From Diadophis punctatus similis (Eukaryota > Chordata > Lepidosauria > Squamata > Dipsadidae), in assembly GCA_023053685.1 (NCBI GenBank), contig JALIGW010000014.1, positions 16,736,590 through 16,800,589 of the forward strand: a stretch of DNA of 64,000 nt, read 5' to 3'. The translations under genes and the position numbers were made by a program. Numbering within the stretch: position 1 is the stretch's first letter; every line of letters starts with the position of its first letter. Positions 53,166 to 63,275 of this stretch are shown one piece after another. The notes beneath the pieces were generated by a model. It was not told the origin of the DNA. It saw only the letters and a program-made list of their open reading frames with translations, and did no database searches.

Positions 53166-53678
53166 CAGTGATGGCGAACCTATGGCACGCGTGCCACAGG
53201 TGGCACGCAGAGCCATATCGGAGGGTACGCGAGGCATTGCCCTATGTCAGCTCCAGCTGATTTTCAGCCTTGGAGAAGGCCATTTCGCCCTCCGGAGGCT
53301 TCAGGGAAGCTTCCTGAAGCCCTGGAGTGCGAAAAATGGCCCAACGGGCAAACCGGAAGTTCGGAAAAATGCACTTCCGGTTTGCCGTTGGGCTGTTTTT
53401 TGCACTACGGAGGCTTCAGGGAGTGCAAAAAACAGCCCAACGGGCAAACCAGAAGTGCGTTTTTCCGAACTTCCGTTTTGCCCATTTTGCCATTTTTTAC
53501 CATCCCAGGCTTCAGTGAGGCCTTTGCGCATGCACAGGGGGTGTGGGGGCGTGCACATGTGCAGGGGGCAGTGCGGGGGGGTTGTGCACATGCGTGGGGG
53601 GATGGGTGTGGGCACGTGCACACGTGCTAGCACAGAGACCTTTTTGGCACGCGAACCAAAAAAGGTTCGCCATCACTG
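53166..53678. mobile_element. hAT-like element, GGCGAACC family, complete
   Basis: Ends are CAGTGATGGCGAACCTATGG and AAAGGTTCGCCATCACTG, with a perfect duplication GTGTAGGG at 53158-53165 and 53679-53686. The interior has hairpins around GCACTTCCGGTTTGCC and GCGCATGCAC. 513 bp, non-coding. Confidence 0.94.
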
Positions 53679-53745
53679 GTGTAGGGTCTCCTGCTTGAGC
53701 AGGGGGTTGGACTAGATGACCTACAAGGTCCCTTCCAACTCTGTA
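53679..53745 (+). mobile_element. CR1 3' UTR continuation
   Basis: TCTCCTGCTTGAGCAGGGGG then ACTAGATGACCTACAAGGTC, the end of the CR1 copy at 52634. Confidence 0.9.
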
Positions 53746-54314
53746 AATTTGTTAATCATCATCTATCCCAGGAAAATATATTCTTCGTATCCAATAATAA
53801 CTGCTGGCCTTCTATGTGTTCCCATTCCAGCTTCACCTATTTTTTCGAATAACAAAAACGCTTTACATTTTGTCATAACTTTGAATTTTCTCCACCTTCA
53901 TCAAAAGATGAATTCTTAATCCTTGAAAAACTTTGACATGGGTCTTTTCCCTAGCTGAGGTTTGGACATGTCCTGATAACTAATTTTTATAAGAATGACA
54001 TTATTTTCATTCTGTCCTCACCACCCAACAGAAACAGACTAAAGTCATATTAAGTGACCTGATTTTAAAAGAGAGCTTTCCCTCTTCTGACCCAACGGTT
54101 GCCATGGATGCAGTCTAGGGTGCATTGCTGGTGGTGAGGCTCCTTTTAGACCACCACCGTGGACCTCTTTGATCCTCTCTAATTGCTGCCTTGCCTAGAT
54201 TTTAGCTAGGCTGCAGGGGAGACTGGAGACCTGCTTCTGCTTGCATAACACCTGATTGATGCTTTCCAATTTCTTCTTTTTCTCTCTCTCGCTATGAGCA
54301 TGTGCGCGTGCACG
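53746..54314. other. unassigned sequence
   Basis: Nothing recognised. Confidence 0.3.
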
Positions 54315-54339
54315 GAGAGAGAGAGGGGGGGAGAGAGAC

Positions 54340-54400
<61 letters not shown>

Positions 54401-54592
54401 CAGAGACAGAGACAGAGACGAGAGAGAGAGAGAGACAGAGACAAAGAGACAGAGACAGAGAGAGACACAGAGAGAGACAGAGAGAGACAGAGATACATAG
54501 AGAGACAGAGACAGAGAGACAGAGACAGAGACACAGAGAGACAGAGACAGAGAGAGACAGAGAGACGGAGACAGAGACAGAGACAGATAGAT
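54315..54592. repeat. (GA)n/(GACAGA)n tract
   Basis: Purine-rich GAGAGACAGAGA sequence, about 275 bp, imperfect. Confidence 0.95.
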
Positions 54593-54712
54593 GTTCAGTG
54601 GATAGATTTGTGCTGTATAGAAGATCATTATATTATAGTCCACCGGCTACTGATATGGGACAATCCTTCTTTGGTACTGTCTTCATCCTGCAGTGGATGG
54701 ACAATGGCTAGA

Positions 54713-54713
<1 letters not shown>

Positions 54714-54781
<68 letters not shown>
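54714..54781. repeat. (GAT)n microsatellite
   Basis: Perfect ATG/GAT trinucleotide run; gives poly-Met or poly-Ile frames. Confidence 0.97.
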
Positions 54782-54782
<1 letters not shown>

Positions 54783-55177
54783 CCCCTTGTAATGTAAGTA
54801 GCAGCAAAAATATTGATGTCATTATTATCAAAGTCTTTTAGACTTTATCACCTTCCTTTCAACCTTCTGCTACTTTTGTTATATGTGAATCAGTATTTCA
54901 AACAAGCCTCCAAACTGTAAAGAAAAGGGATTTTAGATGTTGCCCATTCTCGCTCTAAACTTTGGAAACAAACGTTCCATCTGACGATGTCGCCAAAGAT
55001 CAGCCGAGCGAGAGTCTCACTCTTTCGCCATGAGGAGCGGCTGCTGGGATGCGTCCCACCGCATGCTCAGCACTTGTGCCAGGGAGAAGAGGTGACCAGA
55101 TGAGCCCCTCGTCCGCAGGGCTGTGTGCATCTGGATCCCAGAGCATTGGATTATTTGGCCCCTGGGGGAGGAGAATC
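54782..55177. other. unassigned sequence
   Basis: Nothing recognised. Confidence 0.3.
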
Positions 55178-55349
55178 TGCGGTTCGAGGCTTCTTGAGCT
55201 GCTGAGGGAAGGGGGAATGGGCGGCAGGACCTATCTCAGTTCCCCTCCCTTCAGCAGTCTGAGAAGCCACGCCTACCTGCTCACATGGCCGGCAAGCCAC
55301 ACCCACAAAATAAGCCATGCCCACAGAGTGGTAGTAAAAAAATTAGGAA
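55178..55349. mobile_element. hAT MITE right half, GGGTTC family
   Basis: GAGGCTTCTTGAGCTGCTGA to TTAGGAACCCGCCCCTG matches the right third of 37341-37860. The left end is absent. Confidence 0.8.
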
Positions 55350-55537
55350 CCCGCCCCTGTTGCCTTCCTCTCTCAAACTCAAAGGAGCACAAAGCAGAAC
55401 TCTCCGTCCTCACACCCACACTGTGACGGAGCACAAAACGCCAGCAGTCAGGTGAGGGATGTTGTTCAAGAACGTGCATTGCCCCCATTGGCAGTTCCAG
55501 ACCATGAACAAGCAAGGCTGTCCAGGAATGCTCCAGA

Positions 55538-55602
55538 GAAGATGTCTCCAACTTTGGCAACTTTAAGACTTGTGGACTTTAACTCCCAGAATTCAGTGGA
55601 GG
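55538..55602. mobile_element. hAT hairpin MITE fragment
   Basis: CCAACTTTGGCAACTTTAAG and ACTTTAACTCCCAGAATTC, a left arm of the CCCCAAACTTGG type. Confidence 0.6.
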
Positions 55603-56729
55603 ACCCCTCCAGCCCATCACTGGGGCTAAGCAGCCGTGTGCCCAGGTTGCAGCATTGCACTGGGGTGTCATCCTGAGCAAGGAAGGAGATACTGAACCTG
55701 GAAAGGCAACAGAATGGTCCCTTTTGGGGAAGGAGGCTTAAACGCCATATTTGCATTTTCTTCTGCCTTTTAAATCATTTTCCCTCCTTGGTGGTGAGCG
55801 TCAGAGGAGAGCAAATGTTATGCAAAGCCAGACGGGATCATCTTTACCCCTGTCACATTCAGGATTGTTGGGATGGTGAAACTCAAGAAAACTTTTGCAA
55901 GATGTTCTCGTTTACTGTCCATCACCTTGTTGTTGTTTTTGTTTTTGTTGTTGTTTTTTAAAAAGCAAAGCCATCACAGCATTGGTGCAGTTCCTGCTGC
56001 CAACCAAGAATTAATTGCCAACTTTCTGGGACTTCTGACAAACTTTGCAACTGTTGTTCTTTGTACACCCACATTCTGGGCGCCACACAGGGCAACTTGC
56101 CCATCCTTTCCCGAGTGATGTGTCACAGCACCTTCTGAGACTCTGGGAGCAATTTTGAAATGATGTGGCCAGGGGGTCTGACGCTGCCGTCAAATGAGCC
56201 CATGCTGGAGATCAGCCCACTTGGAGGTTTGGATGGGGGGGGGGGGGGAAGAGACAGAAGATAAAGTAATGAGCCTCCTTTGCTTGTGCTGCCTCGTTTC
56301 CCCCCTGTGTGACTTTTTGGGGCAATCCTTCACGGCTACTTAAAAAGATAAGCCAACATTTCTGCTCTACAATCTCTGAGTGACATTAAAAGGCCAGGGG
56401 TTCTCTTAAGACAAAAAGTCCTGCATGAATAATGCATTATTAATTCAGAGCTTTAAGATTTCACTAGATCCATAATGTATGCTGTTCAGCAGCATCATTA
56501 ACGGCTGGATGTGGAACAAAGCAGCTGGCTAATCACCCTCCCCCCAGTACTCCTGAAAGGAAGCATTGGGGGGGGGGCACCAGCCCCTCCCTTGTGGGAC
56601 TGAATGATCCCTTCTTTCTAGCTTTTGGGAAAATCTCTTAGACTCAGCCCGCTCTTGTTCTTATTTTGATAAGGTTAACCTGGAGCTCAGAAAATAGGAG
56701 CACATGGTATTTTATAGATGCTAATATTT
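55603..56729. other. unassigned sequence
   Basis: No repeat or gene recognised. A G-run lies at 56236-56248. Confidence 0.3.
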
Positions 56730-57025
56730 ATTTGTTTTACTTGTTTGTTTATTTTCTATAGCTGTCCAACTCAACCAAGTGATTTTGGGTGGCTTACAAT
56801 TATAAAAATAAAAAACAGCAAAACAGTAAAAATGTGCACAAAATAAATAAATATCCCATTATTGTAAGTAGAGAGGATGATTTAAGACCATCTGACAAAT
56901 GCCTGGTTGAACACTATTGCAACATACAAGTTGCCTGAACCAGCTCAAGGGTTCAGAACCAGCAGGTGCCAAGGGAGACCAGGGCAGTGCTGCTGGTGTG
57001 CCTACCTGAGAGTCAGTAGCCAAGA
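56730..57025 (-). mobile_element. probable old L2 3' end
   Basis: ATTTATTTGTTTTACTTG, then GTGATTTTGGGTGGCTTACA and AAAATAAAAAACAGCAAAAC follow the order of minus-strand L2 ends elsewhere in the window. Strongly diverged. Confidence 0.5.
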
Positions 57026-57229
57026 ATAGCAATAGCAATAGCACTTAGACTTATATACTGATTCATAATGCTTTTACAGCCCTTTCTAAGTGGTTCACAG
57101 AGTCAGCCCAACAATCTGGATCCTCATTCTATTGACCTGGGAATGATGGAAGTCTAAATCAATCTTGAGCCAGTGAGAATCGAACTGCTGGCAGTCAGCA
57201 GAGTTAGCCTGCAATACTGCATTCTAACC
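57026..57229 (-). mobile_element. tRNA-derived SINE (interrupted)
   Basis: Minus copy of the 9640 SINE: AGCAATAGCACTTAGACTTA, then GAGTCAGCCCAACAATCTGG, CAGTGAGAATCGAACTGCTG and TGCATTCTAACC. It finishes at 58138-58165 (TTCTAACCACTGAGCCACCA) after a TAAGGTGACC element. Confidence 0.85.
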
Positions 57230-57451
57230 TAAAGTGACCAGATATATATATTTTTTAAGCGGGACACCATTGACGGGGGGCGGGGCCGCCTGGACGCCGC
57301 CATTTGAGTTTTGCCCTCTGCGCATGCGCAGAGCGCTGCGCATGCGCAGAGGGCAAAAGAACGCTAATGTCAGCGTCCAGGTGGGTGGGTGGGGGAGGCG
57401 GGAGGCCTTTCCTCGCCTCCCGCCTCCCCTTCGGGAGCCGGCAGTGACTTG

Positions 57452-57483
<32 letters not shown>

Positions 57484-57891
57484 AGATGCGGAGTCTCATG
57501 GTCTGGGAGGTTTCCGGTTCTCCTGTGCCTTCCTCGCTCCTCACTTGCGGTGGTTTCGAGCCGGGCCTGGCGCGGCCTCCTGGCCCTTGGAGCGCATCAG
57601 CGGAACAACCGAGCGCTCCAGGGTTCTAGGATGCCTGATTGCTGGGGCTGCCTCTGCCGCGCCTGCATCCTCTCCCTCGTTTTCTTGGACGGAGACGAAA
57701 GAGGCGGCGCGGCCGGATGAAGAATGAGCGAGTGAGGGAAGGAAGGAGGGAATCGTACGGCTCCGCCCCGGACGCACCAGCCGGCCACGCTACCTCTGTC
57801 GGGGCTGCAGCAACCCCAGGACCTCCCTCTCCAGGTGCGGCTTCTGGATCCGGACTACTCGCTTCATTCTCTGGAGAGGCTGCATGTGCGC

Positions 57892-57946
<55 letters not shown>

Positions 57947-58137
57947 CGTGAGCGCTCCAGCAGCCCAGCACTGGCGGAGGGGGAGCAGGAGAGCCAAGAC
58001 TCGTAAGGTGACCAGACGTCCCGCTGTTTCGGCATTCTTTCCAAAAAAGCGTGACTTTTTGGAAAGAATGCGGGACGCGGGACACACGCTTGAAAAGCGT
58101 GTCTGTCCCGCCAAAAGCGGGACGTCTGGTCACCTTA
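57230..58137. mobile_element. TAAGGTGACC element, 908 bp, composite
   Basis: Left end TAAAGTGACCAGATATATAT, right end GGGACGTCTGGTCACCTTA, with a perfect duplication TTCTAACC at 57222-57229 and 58138-58145. A third terminus, TAAGGTGACCAGACGTCCCG, lies inside at 58004. The core hairpin with two TGCGCATGCGCA motifs is at 57318-57349. A (GT)n tract is included. Confidence 0.9.
57893..57946. repeat. (GT)n microsatellite
   Basis: Perfect dinucleotide run inside the composite element. Confidence 0.97.
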
Positions 58138-58165
58138 TTCTAACCACTGAGCCACCAGGTCTCAA
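58138..58165 (-). mobile_element. tRNA-derived SINE, remaining 5' end
   Basis: TTCTAACCACTGAGCCACCA contains the A-box complement; closes the SINE at 57026. Confidence 0.8.
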
Positions 58166-58619
58166 AAATGTTGTTCAGCCAGTGCAACATGCAGGAGAGA
58201 ATGGCCTGTATCAGCAGTTCTCCTCTGAGACAGGGTCTGTGGTGGTGAAGCAGATAGGGGGCTAATGAGACCTCCCCCTCTCATCAACCACACCCACCTT
58301 CCTTCCTTCCCTCCCTCCACACACCAAAGCTACTCACCCTAATGGAATCCCTTTGGCATGTGCAAAGGGTCTCCTTAGCTGGATAGCTTTGCAAACATGG
58401 CGGGCAGTCCCAAAGTCACTCAGTTGGAAGTACTTGGGCCTAGATTAAAAGGAAGGCTGAGAGCCATATTCTCCCCAGGGCTGACTAGTGAGGTGGCTTT
58501 GGAAAAAATTGTAAGGTTACTTGGAGGGAATACTGATGGTGCATGGCCTGGAGTCCCCTCAGTGTAATCTGAACAAAGGCATTTAGAGTTGGCACAGTCA
58601 GGATCCAGTTCCTTCACAC
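58166..58619. other. unassigned sequence
   Basis: Nothing recognised. Confidence 0.3.
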
Positions 58620-58627
58620 ACACAGAC

Positions 58628-58995
58628 ACCAGGGGTGGGTTCTAACTTACCTCGCCGCCAGTTCGTTTCCTCCTGCTCCGCGTGGCTGCGTGCACATTGC
58701 GCGCCGTGTGGACATGCATGCACAGTGCCAAAAACTCAGCTTCTGCGCATGCGCAGAATCAAAAACCAGCAAAAAAATAGGGGGGAAGCCAAAAACAAGA
58801 TGGCAGTGTATGCGCAGTGCCGAAAACTCGGCTTCTGAGCAGAAGCAAAGCAAAAACCAGGGAAAAAATAGCCAAAAAAAAAAAAAAGTTGGCAGCATCC
58901 ACAGACAGGCACCAACAGAACTGGCTTCGTGACATCACCACCAGTTTACGACCGATTCTATAGAACCGGTGTGAACTGGGAGGAACCCACCTATG
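58628..58995. mobile_element. hAT MITE, GGGTTC family
   Basis: Ends are CAGGGGTGGGTTCTAACTTA and GGAACCCACCTATG; duplications ACAGACAC (58620-58627) and AGAGACAC (58996-59003) differ at one base. The interior has CTTCTGCGCATGCGCAGAA near 58740 and two GCAGTGC.GAAAACTCGGCTT words. Confidence 0.9.
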
Positions 58996-59003
58996 AGAGA
59001 CAC

Positions 59004-59587
59004 CAAAATCTAGGTAGTTTGAACACATGGACTAGCTGCATGTACTTTCTTTGGCAGCTGAGCTTCCTTCTCCTCTTTTGGCCAGCTGCAACAGACAAAT
59101 TGCTGTTTGGGAAGAATCCATTTGGCAGCCATTCCTATTTGGCCACAAACCTGAATGTACCTGAACACCAATATTCACATCTTTGAGAGCTTTATAACAT
59201 ACTTGTGATTTCAGAAAATGGGTATGTTGAGACATAGCACACAGGAAAGCATGCAGAAAGCATGAGAAAGAACCAATATAAAGTATTGCTTTAGAGAAAA
59301 TCACTTGGAACACCTGCATGTGCAAGAAAAAGTACATATGAAGCTGCAGAAATAGCACAGTACTATTCCGTTTCAAAGCCTACAATGCACACAAATTCAG
59401 GCAAAAAACCCCACAAGTAGACAACTGTTCATCCAGCTTCTCAGCCTTGGACAAGAGTTGTGATGGAATAAAACCCTTCTGATTGGATGTCTCTCAAAGG
59501 ACAGAGTCTGGGCCTCCCCAAATCTCTCTTGCCTTTTGCTTTAGAAAATCCCTCACGCCACCTAGAGCTGCCCTGGTCCTGTGTGAG
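59004..59587. other. unassigned sequence
   Basis: Nothing recognised. Confidence 0.3.
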
Positions 59588-59639
59588 ACTGTGAGTTCAA
59601 ATCCTGCCTTAACCATGAAAGCCAGCTGGATGCCTTTGG

Positions 59640-59716
<77 letters not shown>

Positions 59717-59792
59717 CACACGTTGTTGTGAAGCAAATAGGAGGAGGAATGTGTGTTGAATATGTTCATGGCCTTATTTGTAAAAATAATAG
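59588..59792 (+). mobile_element. tRNA-SINE (BovB-tail type) with (CT)n expansion
   Basis: TGTGAGTTCAAATCCTGCCT (B box), CCATGAAAGCCAGCTGGATG, then (CT)n at 59642-59714 where this family normally has a short CTCTCTC, then CACACGTTGTTGTGAAGC and TTATTTGTAAAAATAATAGA. The A-box end is lost. Confidence 0.8.
59642..59714. repeat. (CT)n microsatellite
   Basis: Perfect dinucleotide expansion inside the SINE body. Confidence 0.98.
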
Positions 59793-60150
59793 AATAGAAT
59801 AGAATTCTTTATTGGCCAAGTGTGATTGGACACACAAGGAATTTGTCTTTGGTGCATATGCTCTCAGTGTACATAAAAGAAAAGATACATTTGTCAAGAA
59901 TCATGAGGTACAACACTTAATGATTGTCACAGGGTTCAAATAAGCAATCAGGAAACAATCAATATGAATATAAATCGTAAGGATACAAGAAAAAAGTTAC
60001 AGTCATACAGTCATAAGTGGGAGGAGATGGGTGATAGGAACGATGAGAAAAACTAATAGTAATAGTAATGCAGCCTAGTGAATAGTTTGACAGTGGTGAG
60101 GGAATTATTTGTTTAGCAGAGTGATGGCGTTCGGGAATAAATAAAGGTAA
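59787..60150 (-). mobile_element. LINE-like 3' end (tentative CR1 relative)
   Basis: Plus strand AATAGAATAGAATTCTTTAT then TGGCCAAGTGTGATTGGACA. Reversed, it ends with an ATTCTATTCT-type tail, as CR1-group elements do. Coding match not visible. Confidence 0.5.
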
Positions 60151-60238
60151 GATACAAATAAAAACATATAAAATATTGTTCCTTTGTGAAGACAGACAAT
60201 GGCTTGTTCCCCCCCCCCTAGAATAGTGTGAAATTCTT

Positions 60239-60295
60239 TCCTCCTCCTCCTCCTCCTCCTCCTCCTCCTCCTCCTCCTCCTCCTCCTCCTCCTCC
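60239..60295. repeat. (CTC)n microsatellite
   Basis: About 18 CTC units; poly-Pro/poly-Gly/poly-Glu frames are artefacts. Confidence 0.97.
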
Positions 60296-61320
60296 CTGTT
60301 CATTTCTTGAATGCACACCAATTCCCAACCCCTCCTTTGCTCCCTTCACAGTGTTGGCAATGCTTAATGTGAACAAAAGAGCTGCTCTGGAGTCTGGGGG
60401 TAGGTGGAGAGGGAAACTGACCTGGGAGGGAGCTACCACTCTGTTTTGAAGGAAGGGGCAGGGTTTGGAAGGGGCATCCCCCTCTAAATGACAGGTTGGC
60501 ACCGTGACCCAGCACAGGGACACTTGTGGTTTCACCTCTGATTTTCCTCACTGCACTGGCTACCTGGCAGCATCCATCTTTTTTTATGATTCCCACCAGC
60601 TCTTCAAGATCTCTGAGCAGGACGGTACTGAAGCTGTTTTAAGTTTCATCCAGCAGCAGCCAGGATGTCAGTGGAGCCTCCTGGTCTCAGAATAGGCCCA
60701 GGTGTCTGCAGAAAGCAGGCTAGGAGAGGCTGCTTTGGACACCCCACCCCCCTCCAAGGAATATTCAAGCTATCCCATTTTCCTGGGATATCCAGTTATT
60801 CCAAGCCATGTCACCAAAAGGTCACTTTGTGTCCAAACCTCAACACCCGTCAATGTGCACACACTCCAAGTCAGCTGTGGGTTCACCAAAGAGAAATAGA
60901 TCACATTTTTTTTTTTGAAACCACAGAAAGACACCATACACAAAAATCCTGGATGACCTAAGGAAGTGGGAGCAATCTTTTTCCCAACAAGTAAAATGTT
61001 TACCGCAAATCTGAGTGTGACCCAAAGCCCAGGAGAATAAAAATATCCCCACCACTTGAGCAATTGCAGAAGAATTGAGAAACCGTTCTTCCTTGGAGTG
61101 CGCAGGAGGGTCATGGAGACCACAAGGACCCTCCGCAGCACAAACCAACTCTCGCCAGGCCCTTTTTCTCTTGAGTTTCCATGATTTGGCCTTTCTTTTG
61201 GTGAATGAGACCAACCTTAATTTGTCCTCAGCTGCACTGGGGCTAAAGGAGAGTCTTCACCACTAAGACAGAAGCCGGAAAGTCAGTCAAAGGCTTTACC
61301 ATCTGGCACAGGGAGGGTAA
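60296..61320. other. unassigned sequence
   Basis: No gene or repeat recognised; many short overlapping frames on both strands. Confidence 0.3.
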
Positions 61321-61328
61321 TGCTAGGG

Positions 61329-61904
61329 TAAGGTGACCAGACGTCCCACTTTTGATGGGACAGTCTCGCTTTTTAATAATTTGTCCCGCGTCCCGCGGCG
61401 TTTCAAAAAAGTCCCGCTTTTTAAATTTGAATTTGGTTCGGCCGGGCCAGTCGTTCGGCATAGAGCTGATGGAACTGGCGGCGGTCGCGGCGCAGGGCTT
61501 CTCCCGCCCACTCCCCCCGCCCGGCTGGATGCCGCCATTTGGGTTATTTTGCCCTCTGTGCATGCGCAGAACGCTTTGCGCATGCGCAGAGGACAAAATA
61601 ACCTGAATGGCAGCGTCCAGCCAGGCGGGGGAAGCGGGCAGGAGAAGCCCAGTGCCATGACCGCCGCCAGTTCCATTGGCTCTACGCCGAATGACTGGCC
61701 CGGCCGAACCGGCAAGATTTCACTCCTGGCTCTGCGGCGACGAACAGGTAAGCCTGCGCCAGTAGGAACCCACCCCTGGCTGCGATGAAGGGGGGTGTTT
61801 GGGGGGGTGCACAAAGCTGCAGCCCCTCCCGTCTTGCTCCCCTAGAACCCCCCCCCCCCGTCAATGGTGTCCCGCTTTACAAAAAATAAAATCTGGTCAC
61901 CTTA
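61329..61904. mobile_element. TAAGGTGACC element containing a GGGTTC-type end
   Basis: Ends are TAAGGTGACCAGACGTCCCA and ATCTGGTCACCTTA, with a perfect duplication TGCTAGGG at 61321-61328 and 61905-61912. A palindrome occupies about 61437-61711, centred near 61572 with TGCGCATGCGCA-type motifs. Inside, at 61765-61778, is AGGAACCCACCCCTG, the right terminus of the other hAT family. Confidence 0.9.
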
Positions 61905-61912
61905 TGCTAGGG

Positions 61913-62269
61913 GATAAGAAGTGGGTGGCAGAGGACGATTCTCATGGTCGTTTCCAACTGAGGCAGGCCTGACCCTCTTCCTTTGGCCAGCCTTGCCTAA
62001 ACCTCCTCTGGCCAGCCCTGCCTGTGGCCTGTCAGAATTGCACAACTGTCCCCGGCTGTTCCCTGCAGGACCAGAAATGGCCTAACTCAACAAGGGCTTA
62101 CCAGCTTAGCATGAAGCAAATAGACTGTTATGGTGCAGGCTCTCTTCGTGGCTCTGGGTTGTATGTGGGATCCAACTGGAACCAACTTTTAAATGACAGA
62201 AATACAGATTGAATCTTGTGCAGAAAGCAAGAGATTTTTTTGGGGGGGATTAAAGAAGCACTGGAGTAA
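61913..62269. other. unassigned sequence
   Basis: Nothing recognised. Confidence 0.3.
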
Positions 62270-62835
62270 ATGTCTATGGAGATTCTCAGTCATCCAGGTC
62301 AAGGCTGTCCCAAAGATGCTTTTTCAAGCAGCAATTGGACAGTACAATGCAGTGAGCCATGTGCAGATCTGTACATTGAGGAAACAAAACAACCAATTCA
62401 CAAACACATGGAACAACATAGGAGAACAAAGCCACCAGGACTCAGCAGTCCATCTGCATTAAAAAGACACAGGCCAGTCTTTTGAAGACAGCAAAGTCCA
62501 CATTTTGGACAGAGGGGACCACCGGTTTGAAAGAGGGGTCATAGAGGTCGTCTATGTCAAAATTGAGCAGCCCTCTCTCAATAGAGGGGAAGGGATGCTA
62601 CATCATCTATCTCCAGTCTACAACACAGTCCTTTCAACAGTTCCAAAAAGGCTCCACATCCATTTGCACCACTCAGGTGACCCTGAGGGCAGAAGAAACC
62701 TCCAGGTGGCCTCAACGATTCTGTAAAAGGATGCAAATGACCAGCTGTCTGCAAGGAGCATAAATCCTTCCATTCCCCACCATCCAGTCAGAGCTAAAGA
62801 AGCTTCTTGGATGAGAAGCGAAACATCTTCAAAGA
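62270..62835 (+). pseudogene. Penelope-like GIY-YIG endonuclease relic
   Basis: Broken frames read CADLYIEETKQPIHKHMEQH, then HILDRGDHRFERGVIEVVYV and QPSLNRGEG with HHLSPVYNTVL near 62600. YI..T..P...R..QH, H.ILDRE.RWFERGVKE and SLN..GG have the order of the GIY-YIG domain at the C-terminus of Penelope-like retroelements. Frameshifts near 62460-62500 and 62590 kill it. It ends with the hairpin GCTTCTTGGATGAGAAGC (about 62800-62817). Confidence 0.65.
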
Positions 62836-63275
62836 AAAAAAGACGTCGCCTTCGGCACGACCTAAGCATAGCTCACAAAATTACCTGCTACAACATCCTT
62901 CCTGTCAACGACTACTTCAGCTTCAACCACAACAATACACAAGCACATAACAGATACAAACTCAAAGTGAACCACTCCAAACTTGACTGTAGAAAATACG
63001 ACTTTAGCAACAGAGTGGTAAATGCCTGGAACTCATTACCTGACTCTGTGGTTTCGTCACCAAACCCCCAAAACTTTACCCTTAGACTGTCCACTGTTGA
63101 CCTCACCCGATTCCTAAGAAGTCAGTAAGGGGCGTGCATAAGTGCACCAGTGTGCCTACCGTCCCTGTCCTAATGTTCCCTCTTATCAGTACCCATCTTA
63201 TGTATATAAACAATGTTATATCTATGTATATTACCATCACGTACTTGACAAAAATGAATAAATAAATAAATAAAA
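62836..63275 (+). pseudogene. LINE ORF2 C-terminal relic
   Basis: An open frame to 63128 gives ITCYNILPVNDYFSFNHNNT, then SKLDCRKYDFSNRVVNAWNS and LPDSVVSSPNPQNF, stop, then the 3' UTR (GCACCAGTGTGCCTACCGTC) and a TTGACAAAAATGAATAAATA tail. Best preserved of three copies in the window. Confidence 0.75.

Noticed and set aside
57389..57727. GC-rich 112-codon frame as a CpG-island first exon
   Set aside because: It falls inside the composite TAAGGTGACC element bounded by an exact 8-bp duplication.
62795..62822. Hammerhead-like words GGATGAG and CGAAAC near the end of the Penelope-like relic
   Set aside because: The first core box would read TGGATGA, lacking the required C and U, and the segment is better explained as a simple 6-bp hairpin (GCTTCT/AGAAGC).
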